Shown here piece by piece: positions 61,007-64,000 of a stretch of 64,000 bases of DNA (position 1 is the first letter of the stretch; every line of letters begins with the position of its first letter). The translations under genes and the position numbers were made by a program. The notes under the pieces were generated by a model. The model saw nothing but the letters and a program-made list of their open reading frames with translations, did not search any database and was not told the origin of the DNA. The stretch is from Pseudomonas sp. R5-89-07 (lineage in GTDB: Bacteria; Pseudomonadota; Gammaproteobacteria; Pseudomonadales; Pseudomonadaceae), in contig NZ_CP027727.1 of assembly GCF_003851685.1 (NCBI RefSeq), positions 4,588,001-4,652,000 on the forward strand, in the 5' to 3' direction.

Positions 61007-61077
61007 CGGAGTCTAAACAAGGGCATGGGAGCGGCAAGTAACGAAGGCGAAGATAAATGTCACCAGATGGTGACATT
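61007..61077 (-). promoter_or_regulatory. Promoter module of the AGE-family gene, twin of the gtsA module
   Basis: In the coding direction: AATGTCACCA-N2-TGGTGACATT (61077-61056), GTTAC (61042-61038), and CCCTTGTTTAGACTCCG (to 61007). Offsets from CGGAG to GTAAC (31) and to the operator centre (59.5) equal those at gtsA. Confidence 0.72.
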
Positions 61078-61089
61078 TTGCGATTTATG

Positions 61090-61911
61090 TCATTGACCCG
61101 GCGTAGCCGCCCCCGGCGCATTGAGACGTTGATTCAGGTTCTGCACCTGGCTCTGCAGGGTGGTGATATTGCGCGTGGTCTGGATGCGGAACACGTCGAA
61201 CTCTTTATTGGTTGGCGCATCAGCGTTGGCTGGCTGGTTTTCCTGTGCGCTCTTTAGCACCAGCAGATCCTGCTCGATTCGAGCGATGGCCGCCGTCGGA
61301 TTTCCCTGTTTCTTCAACGCCGCCACATCCTCAGCAAGGCCCTTGGTCTCGCCTTGTGCCGCCTTGAGTGTGGCGACCGCATCGGTCAACGCCTGCACCT
61401 GGCCCTGCAATTTGGCATTCGCGTTCGTCAGCTCGGTGGTGCTGGCGCTCATCTGTGCCAGGCGCTGATCCAGCTCGGTGGCTTGCCCGACCACGCCCGA
61501 TTGCTGCTTGCCCTGCTCGAGCAACTGGGCTTTCAACTGTTCGATCTGCAGTTTCAGCGCTTCGCTGCCGTTGTTCACGTTGGCTTCGCTGGCCACGAAC
61601 TTGCCGGAAATATCCTGCAGGCGCCCCGCCGCTTCTTCGCTGATACGCGCAAAGCTTTCCTGGGTGGCGACCAGTTGCTGGCCCATCAGGGAAATCTGCT
61701 GGAAGCTCCACCAGGCAAGGCCGGCAAAGGCAATCAGCAATGCGCCGACCAGGGCCCATAACGGCCCGGTGTTGGCCTTTTTCAGCTTGACCACAGGCGT
61801 GGCGCGCGAGCGCACCGAAGTGGCGGCTGTCGGCACGAAATCATCATCGTCCCCAAGATCGGCCCGCAGGCTGGGAACGTTGTCGAAATCGTCTTTAGCA
61901 TCGTTACGCAT
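61090..61911 (-). CDS. Single-pass membrane protein with long periplasmic coiled coil
   Basis: A 273-residue protein that I do not recognise functionally. The N-terminal 65 residues are acidic then basic (DLGDDDDFVP, VVKLKKAN), a single helix GPLWALVGALLIAFAGLAWWSF spans the membrane, and the remaining 180 residues are Gln/Ala/Leu-rich heptads predicting a coiled coil. The ATG at 61911 follows AGGGTAG. The family is conserved in Pseudomonas. A role in envelope organisation is possible but unsupported. Confidence 0.75.
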   Translation of the reverse strand: MRNDAKDDFDNVPSLRADLGDDDDFVPTAATSVRSRATPVVKLKKANTGPLWALVGALLIAFAGLAWWSFQQISLMGQQLVATQESFARISEEAAGRLQDISGKFVASEANVNNGSEALKLQIEQLKAQLLEQGKQQSGVVGQATELDQRLAQMSASTTELTNANAKLQGQVQALTDAVATLKAAQGETKGLAEDVAALKKQGNPTAAIARIEQDLLVLKSAQENQPANADAPTNKEFDVFRIQTTRNITTLQSQVQNLNQRLNAPGAATPGQ

Positions 61912-62038
61912 GAATCTACCCTGAATCAATGAGATGGCCCGTTGAGAAGCCGAGCGGCGGGAGTATAAACCCTGCTCCCGGCGCATGGGTCGACACGCAA
62001 CCCTCCATTCGGTTCCCGATGTGTTGCCAGGTATGAGC

Positions 62039-63037
62039 TTACTGCTGGCCCAGGTCTTGGGCCTTCCACCATGTGCAGAACTCGTCGAGGGCGCTCCACA
62101 GGCTGACCTTGGGGTCGTAATCGAGATAATGCCGTGCCCGGCTGATGTCGAGGGTGAAATCTTTGTTCATCACCTGCATGCCCAGGCGCGACAACGATGG
62201 CTCCGGCCTGCCCGGCCACATCGCGCAAAACGCCTCGTTCAACGCCGCCACGCTGTAGGACAAGCCGTAGGACCGATAGCGAGTGACCTGCGGCAGGTCC
62301 ATTTGTCGCATCACGTAGTTGACCACATCCCACACCGGCACCGGCGTGCCATTGCTGATGTTGTAGGCCTTGCCCAACGCCGAACCCGGCGCCAGCAGGC
62401 TGCTGAGCAACGCCTCGTTAAGGTTGTGCACGCTGGTGAAGTCGACCTTGTTAAGGCCATCACCCACGATGGCCAGGCGGTTCTTGCGCTGCATCTTCAA
62501 CAGGCGCGGGAAGATGCTCATGTCGCCGGCACCGGTGACGAAACGCGGGCGCAGGGCCAGCACTTCCAGGCCGAACTCCTGAGCACCGAACACCTTCTGC
62601 TCGGCCAGGTACTTGGTCGCGGCGTAAGGGTGTTTGAAACGTTTGGGCACTTGCTCTTCGGTCAGCCCCAGGTGGTCGCGCCCATCAAAGTAGATGGAGG
62701 GTGACGACAGGTGCACCAAGCGCCCGACCCGCTGCTTGAGGCACGCTTCGACGACGTTCTCGGTGACCAGCACGTTACCTTGATGAAAATCCTGATACTT
62801 GCCCCACAGCCCCACGGCTCCGGCGCAATGCACCACGGCTTCGACGTCACGGCACAGGTCGCGCACCAGGTCGGCATCGTTCAGATCACCCTGGATAAAC
62901 TCGGCACCGCGGCGCACCAGGTGTTCCACACCTTCGGCACGTCGCCCGTTGACCCGCACGTCCAGGCCCTGCTCCAGGGCGAAACGCGCAAAGCGCCCGC
63001 CGATGAAGCCGCTTGCGCCGGTGACCAGAATTTTCAT
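62039..63037 (-). CDS. NAD(P)-dependent epimerase/dehydratase, 3-beta-HSD-like
   Basis: A 332-residue extended SDR. VTGASGFIGGRFARFALEQG is the cofactor motif, HCAGAVGLWG and HLSSPSIYFDGRDHLGLTEEQ follow, and YAATKYLAEQ has the catalytic Tyr and Lys. NAFCAMWPGRPEPSLSRLGMQVMNKDFTLDISRARHYLDYDP is typical of the sterol/3-beta-HSD-like branch. Natural substrate unknown. It is monocistronic, upstream of the coiled-coil gene by 127 bp. Confidence 0.87.
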   Translation of the reverse strand: MKILVTGASGFIGGRFARFALEQGLDVRVNGRRAEGVEHLVRRGAEFIQGDLNDADLVRDLCRDVEAVVHCAGAVGLWGKYQDFHQGNVLVTENVVEACLKQRVGRLVHLSSPSIYFDGRDHLGLTEEQVPKRFKHPYAATKYLAEQKVFGAQEFGLEVLALRPRFVTGAGDMSIFPRLLKMQRKNRLAIVGDGLNKVDFTSVHNLNEALLSSLLAPGSALGKAYNISNGTPVPVWDVVNYVMRQMDLPQVTRYRSYGLSYSVAALNEAFCAMWPGRPEPSLSRLGMQVMNKDFTLDISRARHYLDYDPKVSLWSALDEFCTWWKAQDLGQQ

Positions 63038-63089
63038 GCATTACCCCATGTTCTTTCGTTTTTCATCGCTGTTGCCTTGACGCCCGCCA

Positions 63090-63983
63090 TCACTCCAACG
63101 GCACCAACCATTGCCCACAGACGTGCGCCAGATGCTCGGTCAACAGGCCCAACAGTTGCCCGCCACTGCGCCAATGATGCCAGTACAACGGCACGTCGAT
63201 GGGCTTATCTGGCAGCAATTCGACTAACAAGCCGGTTTGCAGCTGCTCGCGCACCTGCAATTCGGGCACCAGGCCCCAGCCCAGGCCGGCTTCCGCCAGG
63301 CGAATAAAGCCTTCGGACGACGGGCATAAATGGTGCTCGAAACCACCGCTCACCCCGAGCGAAGCCAGGTACCGGTGTTGCAGGAAATCATCCGGCCCGA
63401 ACACCAGCGCCGGCGTACTGGCCAATTGATTAGCCTGCACGCCGCCTGGAAAGTGCCGCGCTATAAATGCAGGGCTGGCCAATGCACGGTAACGCATGGC
63501 ACCCAGCGCCAGGCTGCGGGCGCCGGCAACCGGGCGCTCGCTGGCGCAGATACAGGCCGCCACTTCACCGGCGCGCATGCGTTTGAGGCCCACGGTCTGG
63601 TCCTCCACCACCAAATCCAGCAGCAAGTGCTGCTCGCCACAGAAATCACTGACCGCCAACGCCCACCAGGTGGCGAGACTGTCGGCGTTCAGCGCGATAC
63701 GCAAACGCTCGGGCATGCCTTCCTCGTCCAACGCGGGCACTTGGCTTTGCAGGTCGCGCTCCAGCAGACGTACCTGCTGCACATGGTTGAGCAAGCGCCG
63801 ACCGATATCGGTGGGGGTCGGCGGCGTCGCCCGTACCAGCACCGGTTGGCCGACACGCACCTCCAGCAGCTTGATCCGCTGGGACACCGCCGACTGCGAA
63901 AGCCCCAGCACCTGAGCACCGCGCTCGAAGCCGGCCTGTTCCACCACCGCCGCCAGGGCAGAAAGCAATTTATAGTCGAACAT
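63090..63983 (-). CDS. argP: LysR-family regulator of the ArgP type
   Basis: A 297-residue LysR protein. The subgroup opening FDYKLLSALAAVVEQAGFERGAQVLGLSQSAVSQRIKLLE is characteristic of ArgP/IciA, and LRIALNADSLATWWALAV, DQTVGLKRMRAGEVAACICAS and PALVFGPDDFLQHRYL also match. ArgP controls arginine or lysine export genes such as argO; no argO-like gene lies inside the window but it may adjoin on the right. The bases 63984-64000 are its leader. Confidence 0.88.
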   Translation of the reverse strand: MFDYKLLSALAAVVEQAGFERGAQVLGLSQSAVSQRIKLLEVRVGQPVLVRATPPTPTDIGRRLLNHVQQVRLLERDLQSQVPALDEEGMPERLRIALNADSLATWWALAVSDFCGEQHLLLDLVVEDQTVGLKRMRAGEVAACICASERPVAGARSLALGAMRYRALASPAFIARHFPGGVQANQLASTPALVFGPDDFLQHRYLASLGVSGGFEHHLCPSSEGFIRLAEAGLGWGLVPELQVREQLQTGLLVELLPDKPIDVPLYWHHWRSGGQLLGLLTEHLAHVCGQWLVPLE

Positions 63984-64000
63984 CAGTTTCTCTAATGAGC

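Noticed and set aside
58428..61096. Long plus-strand frames opposite gtsA and the AGE-family gene (435 and 432 residues)
   Set aside because: Both mirror real genes with signal peptide or family motifs, and neither shows a plausible start site or domain.

Overview
The window looks like chromosomal DNA of a Pseudomonas of the fluorescens group. The evidence is the gene content (an Entner-Doudoroff block zwf-pgl-eda with divergent hexR, a gtsABCD-oprB glucose uptake operon, and a fadD1/fadD2/lysophospholipase/phaJ block whose order I recall from P. aeruginosa PA3298-PA3302), high-GC codon use, and many REP/REPIN elements with the GTGGGAGGGGGCTTGCCCCC core. I see no rRNA, tRNA, CRISPR array, insertion sequence, integrase or prophage.

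Layout. 1-8,000: the tail of a chemoreceptor, a DUF1003 membrane protein, a LysR gene divergent from a CTP-synthase-like amidotransferase with a coupled monooxygenase-fold protein, a secreted glycerophosphodiesterase, a PepSY-like protein, a CorA/ZntB transporter and a Pit phosphate transporter. 8,000-11,850: the 5-oxoprolinase operon pxpABC with a divergent LysR gene. 11,850-19,650: LysR/SDR, LysR/PACE efflux, an ECF42-type sigma factor with a DGPF protein, small enzymes, a delta-60-repeat protein of atypical composition and a GyrI-like protein. 19,800-25,000: alaC and the gluconate genes gntT, gntK and gntR, separated from alaC by a 180-bp tandem array. 25,000-31,650: two glutathione transferases, an epimerase/MFS pair and a BdlA-like double-PAS chemoreceptor. 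31,700-36,000: five minus-strand genes comprising a FecI-type sigma factor, three solute-binding proteins and a fatty-acid desaturase, with no transporter membrane subunit. 36,100-48,500: peptide deformylase, YihY, CsbD, the fadD block, an atypical beta-propeller protein, and small conserved genes. 48,600-61,000: glucose catabolism and uptake (eda, pgl, zwf, hexR, hexose-6-phosphate mutarotase, oprB, gtsDCBA, a sugar epimerase/isomerase). 61,000-64,000: a coiled-coil membrane protein, an SDR and an ArgP-type LysR.

How the genes fit together. Glucose crosses the outer membrane through OprB and the inner membrane through GtsABCD. Zwf, Pgl and Eda carry it through the Entner-Doudoroff route under HexR. 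Gluconate enters by GntT, is phosphorylated by GntK and is controlled by GntR. A TAGCGCTA-centred palindrome recurs three times in the gnt region. The gtsA and sugar-isomerase genes share a three-part promoter module with identical spacing. A/C-rich Hfq/Crc-like motifs sit at the ribosome binding sites of gntT, gtsA, oprB and zwf, which fits carbon catabolite repression.

The most unusual items are the 180-bp tandem array that captures the 3' ends of two convergent genes, the twin promoter module, the propeller protein with a methyltransferase-like tail, the sigma/solute-binding-protein cluster, and an amidotransferase with Gln in place of the catalytic His.
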